From: Cyanobium sp. ATX 6A2
GTDB lineage: Bacteria > Cyanobacteriota > Cyanobacteriia > PCC-6307 > Cyanobiaceae
Direction: 5' to 3'
Length of the DNA: 64,000 nucleotides
NCBI RefSeq assembly: GCF_024346355.1
Contig: NZ_JAGQCU010000001.1
Coordinates: 372,001 to 436,000, forward strand
The position numbers and the translations under genes were made by a program. Below are positions 23,687-32,302 of the stretch, piece by piece. The notes under the pieces were generated by a model. The model did not search any database, had not been told where the DNA came from, and saw only the letters and a list, made by a program, of their open reading frames with translations. Each line of letters starts with the position of its first letter. Position 1 is the stretch's first letter.

Positions 23687-23701
23687 TGCTGTGCAGGTCT
23701 G

Positions 23702-24520
23702 ATGACCCTCGCCGCCAACCCCGATGCCGTGCTCCAACGCAGCGCCGACGGCCACCTGCACGCCAAGAGAACGAAACCAGCCACCACCTGGTACGACAAC
23801 CAGCAGCGCCGCCGCAGCTCGCCCTTCTTTCGCCGGCTCGATCGCTCCTTCAGGTTCCGGGTGCTGATCGCTGCGGCCTGCTCCTTCGCGCTGCTCTCTG
23901 CGGTAAACCGCTTCGAGAACTGCCATACCTCCCGGCTCGAGCCCGACTGCCTCACCAGCGACTATCTCGACATCATCAGCATCGGCAACGTCGAGACGTT
24001 CAGCCTTGTGGCCGCCGCCTTCGTGTACATCTTCGAGGCGGGCAAACGCAAGGAGCGCGAGCATCACGAGATGTTCGATCTCCTGCTCGCCCAGCGCCAG
24101 GCCGGCGCCTCCAACAGCCTCGGCCGCATCCGCGCCCTCGAGGATCTCTCCGCCGCCGGGCTCTGGCAGGACGGCTTCGATCTGCAGCGCACCAACCTCG
24201 AGGGCCTGCGCATTCCCTTCAGCCGCTGGCGCGGCGCCAACTTCTCCGGCACGGTGCTCCGCCATGCCGACCTGCACGGCGTGGATCTGCAGGGCGCCGA
24301 TTTCAGCGACGCCGATCTCACCGGCGCCGATCTCTCAGGGGCGGATCTCACCAGCGCCCGGTTCGCGCGGGCCCGTCTATGCCAGGCCGATCTGCGCGGC
24401 GCCCGCCTCGCCGGCGCCGACTTCCAGGACGCCGACCTCAGCGGCACCCTCGCCGACCAGCCCCTGCAGGCCAGCGGTGCTGCCGCCAGCGTTGATTCGC
24501 AGCAGTTCCGCTCAACCTGA
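23702..24520 (+). CDS. membrane-anchored pentapeptide-repeat protein with Uma2-derived 5' end
   Basis: 272 residues. The first ~21 residues (MTLAANPDAVLQRSADGHLHA) match a shortened Uma2 N-terminus (MTLA ... ANPDAVLELSADGQLIA). Then a basic stretch, a hydrophobic segment near residues 55-65 (VLIAAACSFALLSAV), a second around 98-110 (FSLVAAAFVYIF), a helical linker, and from about residue 160 a run of pentapeptide repeats (ANFSG, ADLHG, VDLQG, ADFSD, ADLTG, ADLSG, ADLTS) that build a right-handed beta-helix. The native start may lie downstream of the Uma2-like part. Function unknown. Confidence 0.8.
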   Translation: MTLAANPDAVLQRSADGHLHAKRTKPATTWYDNQQRRRSSPFFRRLDRSFRFRVLIAAACSFALLSAVNRFENCHTSRLEPDCLTSDYLDIISIGNVETFSLVAAAFVYIFEAGKRKEREHHEMFDLLLAQRQAGASNSLGRIRALEDLSAAGLWQDGFDLQRTNLEGLRIPFSRWRGANFSGTVLRHADLHGVDLQGADFSDADLTGADLSGADLTSARFARARLCQADLRGARLAGADFQDADLSGTLADQPLQASGAAASVDSQQFRST

Positions 24521-24606
24521 CACTGACGCTGGAGCACAACGAAGACCAACCCCACGCTCTGGCGTTGCAGCTGCACGAGATCGGGACCGGTTACTGCCGG
24601 CGACCC

Positions 24607-25336
24607 TCACGCAGCAGCATGGATGGCGCCAGCCCGTAGCGGCTGGCGAATCCACTGAATCGGGCCGCAGCCGAAGCGCTGCCGGAACACCAGTTGCAGG
24701 CTGCGGCGTGAATAACCACTGCGCCGCTCCAGCTGGGTGAGGTTGATCGGGGTGTGCAGATGGGCGCGAATCCACTCCAGCAGCTCCTCGAAGATCCGCT
24801 GCCGGCCACCGTTCTGCTCAGGTGTGCGGGCCGGTTGCTGCTCCAGCCCCGAACACAGCAGCACCTGCAGCGCGCCATCGGTCTCCTGTTCCGGATGATC
24901 GAGAAAGCGAATCGCTCCGTGCAGGATCTCAAGCAGGCGTTGCCGGCGCTGGTCTGCGCGGCGCACCACCCTGGCGAACGACAGCTCCTGGGTGAAGCGT
25001 CGCTCGGACACCCCCAGCCCGGCGATGGCAGCGGCGGTGTACCGATACTCCTGGCCGGGCGTGAAGAACAGCGGACAGCTGGCGTTGAGCGCCAGCTTCA
25101 GCCCGCCGGTTTCGTATTCGATGCTGCCGCCGAAGATGAAGTTGATTGAACCGAAGATCACCCACCGCACAGGTGGTGGTGCGATGCAGGAAATCGGCCT
25201 CGAATCCCGGCCGGGGCCCGAAGTCCAGCACGGCATAGTGCTGCGCCAGTTGCGCAGCCAGGGCCTGGGGAGCGGGGCCCATCAGCGTGCAGGATGGCCC
25301 CGCAAGATCGGAAGCCGCAGGCAACTTAAGACGCAC
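24607..25336 (-). pseudogene. AraC-family regulator, frameshifted and 3'-shortened
   Basis: Two frames are needed to read one AraC-like protein. From GTG 25336 the first frame gives LPAASDLAGPSCTLMGPAPQ ... DFLHRTTTCAVGDLRF. Around 25,150-25,160 the family-like sequence continues in another frame with FIFGGSIEYETGG ... CPLFFTPGQEYRYTA and the first HTH half (INLTQLERRSGYSRRSLQLVFRQRFGCGP) with IQWIRQ. The second HTH of AraC proteins is missing, the frame ending at 24607. Both lesions suggest a dead gene, though a sequencing error at the frameshift cannot be excluded. Confidence 0.65.
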
Positions 25337-25373
25337 CCCGATCGATGGCCATTCGTTCCTCCGCACTGGTGCT

Positions 25374-26258
25374 TTGACAGCCCAAACCACCGTGGCCCTG
25401 CTGGTGCCACTCACGCTCTTCACCGTGATGCTGGCCCTGGGCGTGAACCTGCCGCTGCAGGCCTTTCAGCACTGGCGCCGCCACTGGCCCCTGATCCTGC
25501 GGGCCCAGCTCGCCACCTGCCTGCTGGTGCCCCTGGTGGGCTGGCTCCTGCTCAGCCTGCCCCCTGCCCAGGCCCTCTCCATCGAGGCGCGCCATGCCAT
25601 CGCCCTGATGGCCGCCTGCCCCAGCGCCCCCCTGATCCTGCGCAAGGCGGGGAAAAGCGGCGGCGATGCCTCCCTGGCCGCCCTACTCCAGGTGTGCGCC
25701 GCCGTGCTGGCGATCGTGACGCTGCCCCTGCTGGCCGACCTGAGCGGGCCGGTCTTCGCCGTGCAGGGCTGGGATCTCCTGCTTCCACGCCAGGTGGCGC
25801 TGCAGGTGGGCCAGGTGCAGCTGCTGCCGCTGCTGCTGGGCCTGGCGCTCGGCCACCTGCTGAGCGAGCGCAGGCAGGGGCTGCGGCGGGTGCTCGATCG
25901 GCTCGCCAATGGCCTGCTGGTGCTGCTGGTGCTGGCGGTGCTCGTGCGCACGGCACCGCTGCTGCTCCAGTTCTCCAGCGCCAACCTGGGGGCCATCGGC
26001 GTGATGGTGCTGCTGGTGCTGGTCAGCCTGATGCTCGGCTACGGGCTGGCCGGCGGTGAGGGCACCCAGAGCGGCCAGCGCGTCACCGTGGCGCTGGTCA
26101 CCTCGATGCGCAACCCGGGGCTGGCCCTGCTGCTGGCCACCACCTATGCCCCCGAGATGCCCGCGGTGAAGCTCGGCATCATCGTCTACGTGCTGGTCAC
26201 GGTGCTGGTGTCGCTGCCGGTGCTGCGCTGGCAGCGCCGCACCCTCCAGCCGCACTGA
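25374..26258 (+). CDS. bile acid:sodium symporter (BASS)-family membrane transporter
   Basis: 294 residues from TTG 25374 (an upstream GTG at 25287 is less likely because it overlaps the regulator remnant). Nine or ten hydrophobic segments, with the family-like HAIALMAACPSAPLILRKAG in the middle and VTSMRNPGLALLLATTYAP near the end, where BASS proteins have a conserved RNxGLA motif. Likely a Na+-coupled carrier of an organic anion; substrate unknown. It diverges from the broken AraC gene, which may once have controlled it. Confidence 0.72.
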   Translation: MTAQTTVALLVPLTLFTVMLALGVNLPLQAFQHWRRHWPLILRAQLATCLLVPLVGWLLLSLPPAQALSIEARHAIALMAACPSAPLILRKAGKSGGDASLAALLQVCAAVLAIVTLPLLADLSGPVFAVQGWDLLLPRQVALQVGQVQLLPLLLGLALGHLLSERRQGLRRVLDRLANGLLVLLVLAVLVRTAPLLLQFSSANLGAIGVMVLLVLVSLMLGYGLAGGEGTQSGQRVTVALVTSMRNPGLALLLATTYAPEMPAVKLGIIVYVLVTVLVSLPVLRWQRRTLQPH

Positions 26259-26385
26259 CGCCACGGGCTCTGAAGTTTGCAGAACAGGCCATTGCGAAAT
26301 CCCCGCAACCATGGCGCCATGGTTGCCATTCCGCCCCACGGCCATTCAGCCTGGAGGTTGCTTTGCTCCCGTTCCGGGTCTCCCA

Positions 26386-27894
26386 ATGCCCAAAGGCAAG
26401 CCCAACATCCTCATCCTCTGGGGCGATGACATCGGCCAGAGCAACCTGAGCTGCTACAGCCATGGCCTGATGGGCTACGAAACCCCCAACATCGACCGGG
26501 TGGCCAAGGAGGGCGGCAAGTTCATCCACTACTACGCCGAACAGAGCTGCACCGCCGGCCGCGCCGCCTTCATCAGCGGCCAGAGCGTGTACCGCACCGG
26601 CCTGAGCAAGGTGGGGCTGCCAGGGGCAGAGGCGGGCTACCAGGCCGAAGATCCCACCATCGCCGACCTGCTCAAACCCCTCGGCTACCGCACCGGCCAG
26701 TTCGGCAAGAACCACTTCGGTGACCGCGACGAACACCTGCCCACCATGCACGGGTTCGACGAGTTCCTCGGCAACCTCTACCACCTCAACGCGGAAGAAG
26801 AGCCCGAGCTGCGCGACTACCCGAAGGAAGATGACCCGGAGTTTCCCAACTTCCGCAAGCGCTTCGCCCCCCGCGGCGTGCTCCATTGCTGGGCCAACGG
26901 CGATGGCACCCAGCGGATCGAGAACACCGGCCCGCTCACCCGCCAGCGGATGGAAACCGCCGACGATGAGTTCATGGCCGAAGCCAAGCGCTTCATCCGC
27001 GATGCGGTGGCCTCCGGTGAGCCCTTCTTCGTGTGGTTCAACACCACCCACATGCACTTCCGCACCTACGCCAGGCCCCAGGACGTGGGCCGCAGCGGGC
27101 GCTGGCAGTCGGAATACCACGACGTGATGATCTATCACGACGAGTGCATCGGCGAGATGCTGGATCTGCTCGATGAGCTGGGCGTCACCGACGACACGAT
27201 CGTGATGTACAGCACCGACAACGGGCCGCACATGAACAGCTGGCCCGATGCCGGCATGACCCCCTTCCGCAGCGAGAAGAACAGCAACTGGGAAGGGGCC
27301 TACCGGGTGCCGGCCCTGGTGCGCTGGCCCGGCCGGATTGCGCCGGGCACCACTTTCAAGGGCATCGTCAGCCACCTCGACTGGCTGCCCACGCTGGTGG
27401 CGGCCGCCGGTGAGGACGACGTGAAGGAGAAGCTCAAAACCGGCCACCAGGTGGGTGCCAAGACCTTCAAGGTGCACCTCGACGGCTACAACATGCTCGA
27501 CTACTGGACCGGCCAGAGCGACACCAGCCCGCGGCGCGAATTCTTCTACTTCTCCGACGACGGCGATCTCACCGGCCTGCGCTACGACAACTGGAAGTTT
27601 GTGTTCATGGAGCAGCGCGCCCAGGGCACCTGCCAGATCTGGGCCGAGCCCTTCACCCAGCTGCGGGTGCCGAAGATCTTCAACCTGCTCACCGACCCCT
27701 ACGAGCGGGCCGACATCACCTCCAACACCTACTGGGACTGGATGTTCGATCACATCTTCCTGCTGGTGCCAGCCCAGACCTACGTGGGCCAGTTCCTGCA
27801 GACCTTCGTGGAGTTCCCGCCCCGCCAGAAGGCCGCCAGCTTCTCGGTGCAGCAGGTGCTCGACAAGATGGAGGCCACGATGGGCCAGTCGTAG
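26386..27894 (+). CDS. type I sulfatase (arylsulfatase family)
   Basis: 502 residues from ATG 26386. The metal-binding start KPNILILWGDDIGQSNLSCYS, the modification site SCTAGRAAFISGQ (Cys to formylglycine, CxAxR type), HMHFRTYA and VMYSTDNGPHMNSWPD with metal and substrate residues match the sulfatase family. Hydrolyses sulfate esters, substrate unknown. No signal peptide is seen, so a cytoplasmic location is inferred. The next gene encodes the formylglycine-generating enzyme that would activate it, only 4 bp downstream. Confidence 0.92.
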   Translation: MPKGKPNILILWGDDIGQSNLSCYSHGLMGYETPNIDRVAKEGGKFIHYYAEQSCTAGRAAFISGQSVYRTGLSKVGLPGAEAGYQAEDPTIADLLKPLGYRTGQFGKNHFGDRDEHLPTMHGFDEFLGNLYHLNAEEEPELRDYPKEDDPEFPNFRKRFAPRGVLHCWANGDGTQRIENTGPLTRQRMETADDEFMAEAKRFIRDAVASGEPFFVWFNTTHMHFRTYARPQDVGRSGRWQSEYHDVMIYHDECIGEMLDLLDELGVTDDTIVMYSTDNGPHMNSWPDAGMTPFRSEKNSNWEGAYRVPALVRWPGRIAPGTTFKGIVSHLDWLPTLVAAAGEDDVKEKLKTGHQVGAKTFKVHLDGYNMLDYWTGQSDTSPRREFFYFSDDGDLTGLRYDNWKFVFMEQRAQGTCQIWAEPFTQLRVPKIFNLLTDPYERADITSNTYWDWMFDHIFLLVPAQTYVGQFLQTFVEFPPRQKAASFSVQQVLDKMEATMGQS

Positions 27895-27898
27895 GCCG

Positions 27899-28837
27899 AT
27901 GCGGGTTCAGCATCCCGCCGGCCCGGGGCGCCCTCCGGCTCCGGGCATGGCCTGGGTGCCGGGTGGGGAGTGTGTGATCGGCTCCGATCACCACTACCCC
28001 GAGGAAGCCCCGGCCCATCTGGTCACCGTGGCGGGGTTCTGGATCGACCGCACGCCGGTCACCAACGCCCAGTTCCTCAAGTTCGTGAAGGCCACCGGCC
28101 ACCGCACCCAGGCCGAGCTGCCCGCCGATCCGGCCCTCTACCCCGGGGCCGATCCCACACGCCTGCAACCGGCCTCGATCGTGTTCGTGCCCCCCGCCGG
28201 TCCGGTGGGTCAGCAGGATCACTACCGCTGGTGGCAGTACCTGAGCGGTGCCGACTGGCGCCATCCGGAAGGGCCGGGCAGTTCGATCAAGGGCCGCGAC
28301 CAGCACCCGGTGGTGCACATCGCCCATGCCGATGCCCTGGCCTATGCCCACTGGTGCGGCAAGCAGCTGCCCACCGAAGTGGAGTGGGAGCGGGCCGGCT
28401 GGGGCGGGCGCGAGGGCTGCGAATTCGCCTGGGGGGATGAGCTCCACCCCGGCGGCATCCCCGTGGCCAACACCTTTCAGGGCGACTTCCCCCACCACAA
28501 CAGCCGCCTTGATGGCTATGAACGCACCTCGCCGGTGGGCGCCTACCCAGCCAATGGCTACGGCCTGGTGGACATGATCGGCAACGTGTGGGAGTGGACC
28601 GACAGCTGGTATGGCCCCCATGAGCCGGATCCATCGGGGTGCTGTGCAACCGCGGCGGCCAGCATCGATCCCCGCTCCCAGCATGGGGAGCAGCCGCGCA
28701 AGGTGGTGAAGGGCGGCTCCTTTCTCTGCGCCCCCAGCTACTGCCGCCGCTACCGCCCGGCGGCGCGCCTGGCCCAGGGCATCGACACCTCCACCTGCCA
28801 CATGGGCTTCCGCTGCATCGTGCGCACGGCCCCATGA
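27899..28837 (+). CDS. formylglycine-generating enzyme (sulfatase-modifying factor)
   Basis: 312 residues from ATG 27899. MAWVPGGECVIGSDHHYPEEAPAH and FWIDRTPVTNAQFLKFV open the FGE domain; LPTEVEWERAG, MIGNVWEWT and GGSFLCAPSYCRRYRPAAR follow. The two Cys in the last motif are the copper-binding active-site pair of true aerobic FGE, so this is a real enzyme rather than a Cys-less relative. It converts the sulfatase active-site Cys to formylglycine using O2. Placed directly after its probable substrate. Confidence 0.93.
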   Translation: MRVQHPAGPGRPPAPGMAWVPGGECVIGSDHHYPEEAPAHLVTVAGFWIDRTPVTNAQFLKFVKATGHRTQAELPADPALYPGADPTRLQPASIVFVPPAGPVGQQDHYRWWQYLSGADWRHPEGPGSSIKGRDQHPVVHIAHADALAYAHWCGKQLPTEVEWERAGWGGREGCEFAWGDELHPGGIPVANTFQGDFPHHNSRLDGYERTSPVGAYPANGYGLVDMIGNVWEWTDSWYGPHEPDPSGCCATAAASIDPRSQHGEQPRKVVKGGSFLCAPSYCRRYRPAARLAQGIDTSTCHMGFRCIVRTAP

Positions 28838-29412
28838 AGCAGATGCTGCAGCGCAACCGCCTGCTCTCCACCCTGATCGGCGTGGCGCTGGGCTACGCCA
28901 TCGTGCAACGCCTCCCCCTGGTGCCCGCCACCCTGGTGAGCGCCCTGGTGCTGGCGGCAGGGGCCGGCTTCTGCAACCAGCTGCGCCACCCGGGGTCGTG
29001 GTGGGGGGTGATCGGCCTGGCCTGCGGCGCCCTGGTGGGCACCGGCACCGTGCTGGCCGACAAGCTCAAAACCGCCGACCCGGCCGACCACGCCAGCGAG
29101 CGGGGGCTCGTGGTGCTGGCGCTGGTGGTGGCCGGCGCCATCGTGGGCCAGCTGTTCGGCAACGCGGCCAACCTCAACCCCAACCAGCAGCCACGCGATC
29201 TGATCCGCTCCGCCAGCGCCCTCACCACCGGCGTCTTCGCCGCCATCGTCACCCTCACCTACGTGCACTCCGGCCTGGATGTGGCACGCACCTTCTCCAG
29301 CCGGCTCAGCACCGCGCTCACGATTCTGGTGGTGTCGCTGGCCGCACCGGCCTGGGCCAGCCATCTCGTGCGCCTCGACAGACGCCGCAACCAGGACCAG
29401 CAGGACGGCTGA
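28834..29412 (+). CDS. hypothetical multi-spanning membrane protein of the sulfatase operon
   Basis: 192 residues from ATG 28834, overlapping the FGE stop (ATGA). About five hydrophobic segments (LLSTLIGVALGYAIV, LVPATLVSALVLAAGAGF, WWGVIGLACGALVGTG, LVVLALVVAGAIVGQLF, LTILVVSLAAPAW). No family recognised. Translational coupling to FGE suggests a related role, for example sulfate ester or sulfate transport, but this is inference. Confidence 0.7.
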   Translation: MKQMLQRNRLLSTLIGVALGYAIVQRLPLVPATLVSALVLAAGAGFCNQLRHPGSWWGVIGLACGALVGTGTVLADKLKTADPADHASERGLVVLALVVAGAIVGQLFGNAANLNPNQQPRDLIRSASALTTGVFAAIVTLTYVHSGLDVARTFSSRLSTALTILVVSLAAPAWASHLVRLDRRRNQDQQDG

Positions 29413-29424
29413 ACCCCGCCGCCC

Positions 29425-30333
29425 TCAGAAGAAGAACTTCAGCCCCAGTTCGATGCCGTTCTGGTAGTTGCTGAAGCCACTGCTGGGATTGCGGTCATTG
29501 CGGTACTTCACCCCCAGGTAGCGCCAGGAGAGATTCAGGTTGGTGTTGTTGCCGATGGCATACCCCACACCCACCTGGGCATTGCCGGAGAGGTCCTGAT
29601 CACCGCTGAGCCCGAAGCCGCCGATGTCGGCCCTGGCAAAGGCGCGCAGGCGGGGGGTGAGAAACACGCTGCCCTGCAGGCCCACCAGCGGCTGGGCCCA
29701 GGTGCGCCCGAAACTGCCTTCCCGCTCGAACATCACCCCCAGCGGCCCGGTGCCCTGCACCTGAGCGTCCACATCCAGATCGGCGGCAATCACCCGCACC
29801 CCCGCATAGGGGATGAGGCTGAAGGAGCCTTTTTCGGCCACGGCGGCCTCCGGCTCGCCGAAGCGATAGCGCACCGCCAGGTCGTAGATGCCCAGGGAAC
29901 TGCTCACCTCGGCCTTGCCCGTGAGCCGGTCGCCGGGGCCGGTGCGGGCTCCACTGGCACCGAGCCGCACGTAACTGAGATCGGTGAGCAGTCCCCAGCG
30001 GTCGCGTTCCACACTGCCGCGCACATAGGTGGCCCAGTCGAGGGCGGAGAGCACATCGCCCAGATCGAGATCCACATCCGCCTCGAAGCCCCGCACCCGG
30101 GTGGTGCCGGTGGTTCTCAGCGGGGCGAAGCCATACAGCTCCACCGTGCTGCGCCAGGGGGACGGAGTGGCAGCTTCGGCCTCAAGGGTTTCCAGCTCGA
30201 GGGTTTCGGCCTCAAGCGATTCGATCTCTGCGGGTTCGGCGCGGCCGGAGGGTTGCACCAGCAGCAGCCCCCCCACAGCAACGCTCAGAAGGGGGATTCG
30301 AGTTACCAGAACACGCACGAAGGTTGTAGTCAT
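29425..30333 (-). CDS. outer-membrane beta-barrel protein
   Basis: 302 residues from ATG 30333. Signal peptide (VRVLVTRIPLLSVAVGGLLLVQPSGRA), then an unusual Glu/Leu repeat (IESLEAETLELETLEAEA), then alternating beta strands typical of an 8-10-stranded barrel (YGFAPLRTTG, GLLTDLSYVRLGASG, YDLAVRYRF, NLNLSWRYLGVKY) ending ELGLKFFF, with the C-terminal Phe used for outer-membrane insertion. Function unknown. It converges on the sulfatase operon with 12 bp between. Confidence 0.75.
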   Translation of the reverse strand: MTTTFVRVLVTRIPLLSVAVGGLLLVQPSGRAEPAEIESLEAETLELETLEAEAATPSPWRSTVELYGFAPLRTTGTTRVRGFEADVDLDLGDVLSALDWATYVRGSVERDRWGLLTDLSYVRLGASGARTGPGDRLTGKAEVSSSLGIYDLAVRYRFGEPEAAVAEKGSFSLIPYAGVRVIAADLDVDAQVQGTGPLGVMFEREGSFGRTWAQPLVGLQGSVFLTPRLRAFARADIGGFGLSGDQDLSGNAQVGVGYAIGNNTNLNLSWRYLGVKYRNDRNPSSGFSNYQNGIELGLKFFF

Positions 30334-30377
30334 GCAGAAGAATAGGCTGGATTTCGGGAGGTGCTGGGTCTCGGGGC

Positions 30378-31343
30378 TCAAACGCTGCCGAAGGCTACCT
30401 GGCAGGCCGCATTCATCAGTTCAGCCTCCCCAATGGTGTTGGGGGTGCTGCCGTTGAGGGTGCCCCGGCGACAGTCGGCCCGCATCGTGATGCGTGTTTC
30501 TCCCATGAAGGCCTCAAAATTCACCACATCCGTGCCCGCCGGTGCAATGGTGCCGTACATCAGCTCGAAGTTGCTGTTGGGAATCACGATGTAGGTCACC
30601 TGATTGTTCACGGCATCATTCACAGCGGCATTGATCACGGCAGCCGTGGTGAGGGAGGCCACACCCCAGGCCGTCGCCCGGGGGCCCCACCAGCCCCAGC
30701 TGGGGCTGGACCAGCCGCCATACCAGCCGGTGTTCCAGGGCCGGGCGTAGCCCCAGCCCGGGCGGGCCCAGCCGGGGTGGCTGTCCCAGTAGTTGCGGCC
30801 GCGGCTGTCCACCCGGTCACGGCGCACCCTGGAGCGGTCTTCCACCCGATCCGTGCGGTTTTCGATGCGGGTTGTGCGCACGTCACCGCGTTGGTCGATG
30901 CGCTCCATGCGCACATCGGAGCGCTGGCTGAGATTGTCGCTGCGCACGCTTGTCTGGCGATTGACCGTCTGGCGACTGCCGCTCGGTTGGTTGCGATTGA
31001 GGTCGCGGCTGCCACTGCCAAGGCCGCTGCCGCGTGGTTGCGCCGCCGCTCTGGGCCGCTCCAGCGACGGACCGCTGCTGCTCCTCGACTGGCTGCTCCA
31101 GCCGCCACTGGGCCTGTTGGAGCCGCTGCTGAGGCCGGGGCCAGAGCTTTGAAAGCCACTGTTGCCCCGTCTGCCGCCTCCCCCACTGCCGATGCCACCG
31201 CCGCCACGCGCCAGCAGGGCGGCGCCATGGGATGGGTTGGCTCCGGCTGCGCTGCCCCCGAGCGCCAGGGCCGGGGTGATCCAGCTGGGCAGTGCCAGCA
31301 CGCCGGTGAGCAGCAGGCTGACGCGTTGTGCCGTGCGGTTCAT
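30378..31343 (-). CDS. secreted low-complexity protein
   Basis: 321 residues. Signal peptide (MNRTAQRVSLLLTGVLALPSWITPALA), a Gly/Ser-rich region (GGGGIGSGGGGRRG), an Arg/Asp-rich heptad-like stretch of repeated R..R..R and DRV(D/E) units (about residues 120-185), a Trp/Gly-rich segment (GWARPGWGYARPWNTGWYGG), then a conserved-looking globular end (NNQVTYIVIPNSNFELMYGT). Resembles cyanobacterial secreted proteins of unknown role. Its ATG overlaps the preceding gene stop by one base (TGATG). Confidence 0.65.
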   Translation of the reverse strand: MNRTAQRVSLLLTGVLALPSWITPALALGGSAAGANPSHGAALLARGGGGIGSGGGGRRGNSGFQSSGPGLSSGSNRPSGGWSSQSRSSSGPSLERPRAAAQPRGSGLGSGSRDLNRNQPSGSRQTVNRQTSVRSDNLSQRSDVRMERIDQRGDVRTTRIENRTDRVEDRSRVRRDRVDSRGRNYWDSHPGWARPGWGYARPWNTGWYGGWSSPSWGWWGPRATAWGVASLTTAAVINAAVNDAVNNQVTYIVIPNSNFELMYGTIAPAGTDVVNFEAFMGETRITMRADCRRGTLNGSTPNTIGEAELMNAACQVAFGSV

Positions 31344-31855
31344 CAGCGCAGCTCCTTGCAGCCGTCGTCGTAGCAGGTGAGGTGCACGCGCCCGCTGTCA
31401 TCGAAGCGCACCTGCACCAGGTCGCGGCCGGCAGACGCATCGGGGCGGTCTTCGCGCACGCTGTTGAGGTAGTTGGCATTCACCACACACAGATCGCGTC
31501 CGTTGAAGCAGATCGTGTTGGTGGAGAAGCGTGCGGCGGCGCTGCTGAGGGGGGTCCAGGTTTTCGTGCCGGCATCCCACAGAGTCATGCGCACCGGAGC
31601 ATCGCTGATACGCACGGTTTCAACGCGCCCGCCGATCACGTGGCGATAGGTGGTGCCTTCCGCAGTTTGCGTGGCCTCAACCACGCAGGGCTCGGGCTCA
31701 CCACCGGCCAAGGAACAGCTGGTTTGCAGGGTGTAGAGCACTTCAGGAGCTTCAGTGCGCGCCTGGGCTGAAGGCAGCACCACACCAACGGCAAAGGCCG
31801 CGAGCATCAGGAGGATGGAGATCGACATGAATCGGCGAGCACCAAGTGTGGTCAT
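31343..31855 (-). CDS. secreted hypothetical protein
   Basis: 170 residues with an N-terminal signal segment (FMSISILLMLAAFAVGVVLPSAQA). The mature part contains six Cys (TSCSL, EPCVV, TICFN, DLCVV, LTCYD, DGCKE), probably three disulfides, and short beta strands (VQVRFDDSGRVHLTCYD). First gene of a two-gene operon with the low-complexity secreted protein. No family recognised. Confidence 0.65.
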   Translation of the reverse strand: MTTLGARRFMSISILLMLAAFAVGVVLPSAQARTEAPEVLYTLQTSCSLAGGEPEPCVVEATQTAEGTTYRHVIGGRVETVRISDAPVRMTLWDAGTKTWTPLSSAAARFSTNTICFNGRDLCVVNANYLNSVREDRPDASAGRDLVQVRFDDSGRVHLTCYDDGCKELR

Positions 31856-31998
31856 GATCAGTGCAACCTAAGTGATGGTGAGTCCCGCAATCAGGCATCC
31901 CAACGGCAATACTTGGCCAGAAGCGAAAGGATTGCACCTGAGCGCAAATTTTTTCTGCGTTCAGAAAGCATCACAGCAGCACTCCCAGCCCGATCCGT

Positions 31999-32136
31999 TC
32001 AGATGATCGTGATCGACCCACTCTCAGACACCAGCGCATCGTTGATCGCCAGCCAGGTACAAAGCCCGCCTTTCAGGTCAAAGGCCACCGCCCCGAACAC
32101 GCCAGTGCCGAATCGTCTCTGGCACCCCTTCTGCAC
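31999..32136 (-). CDS. possible small ORF in the 31,856-32,302 intergenic region
   Basis: A minus-strand frame from GTG 32136 gives 45 residues ending GTGVFGAVAFDLKG, LCTWLAINDALVSE and SGSITII, which looks protein-like. The start is unclear and the gene may be a remnant of something longer. The remaining ~300 bp of this gap holds an imperfect hairpin at 31943-31967 and a run of 11 C at 32208-32218, and otherwise nothing recognised. Confidence 0.3.
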   Translation of the reverse strand: MQKGCQRRFGTGVFGAVAFDLKGGLCTWLAINDALVSESGSITII

Positions 32137-32302
32137 GCGCGAACTGCGATTGCGGCCATCGGTCGAGGCCATCGATCCAGTCCGTCACCACAGGCCGGCG
32201 CCGCCCACCCCCCCCCCCGGGATCACACCCCCAGCCTGATCGGCTCAGAACGCAACGCCACCCGAATCGGCCCCACAATGGACGTTCTACACAACGGTCT
32301 GA

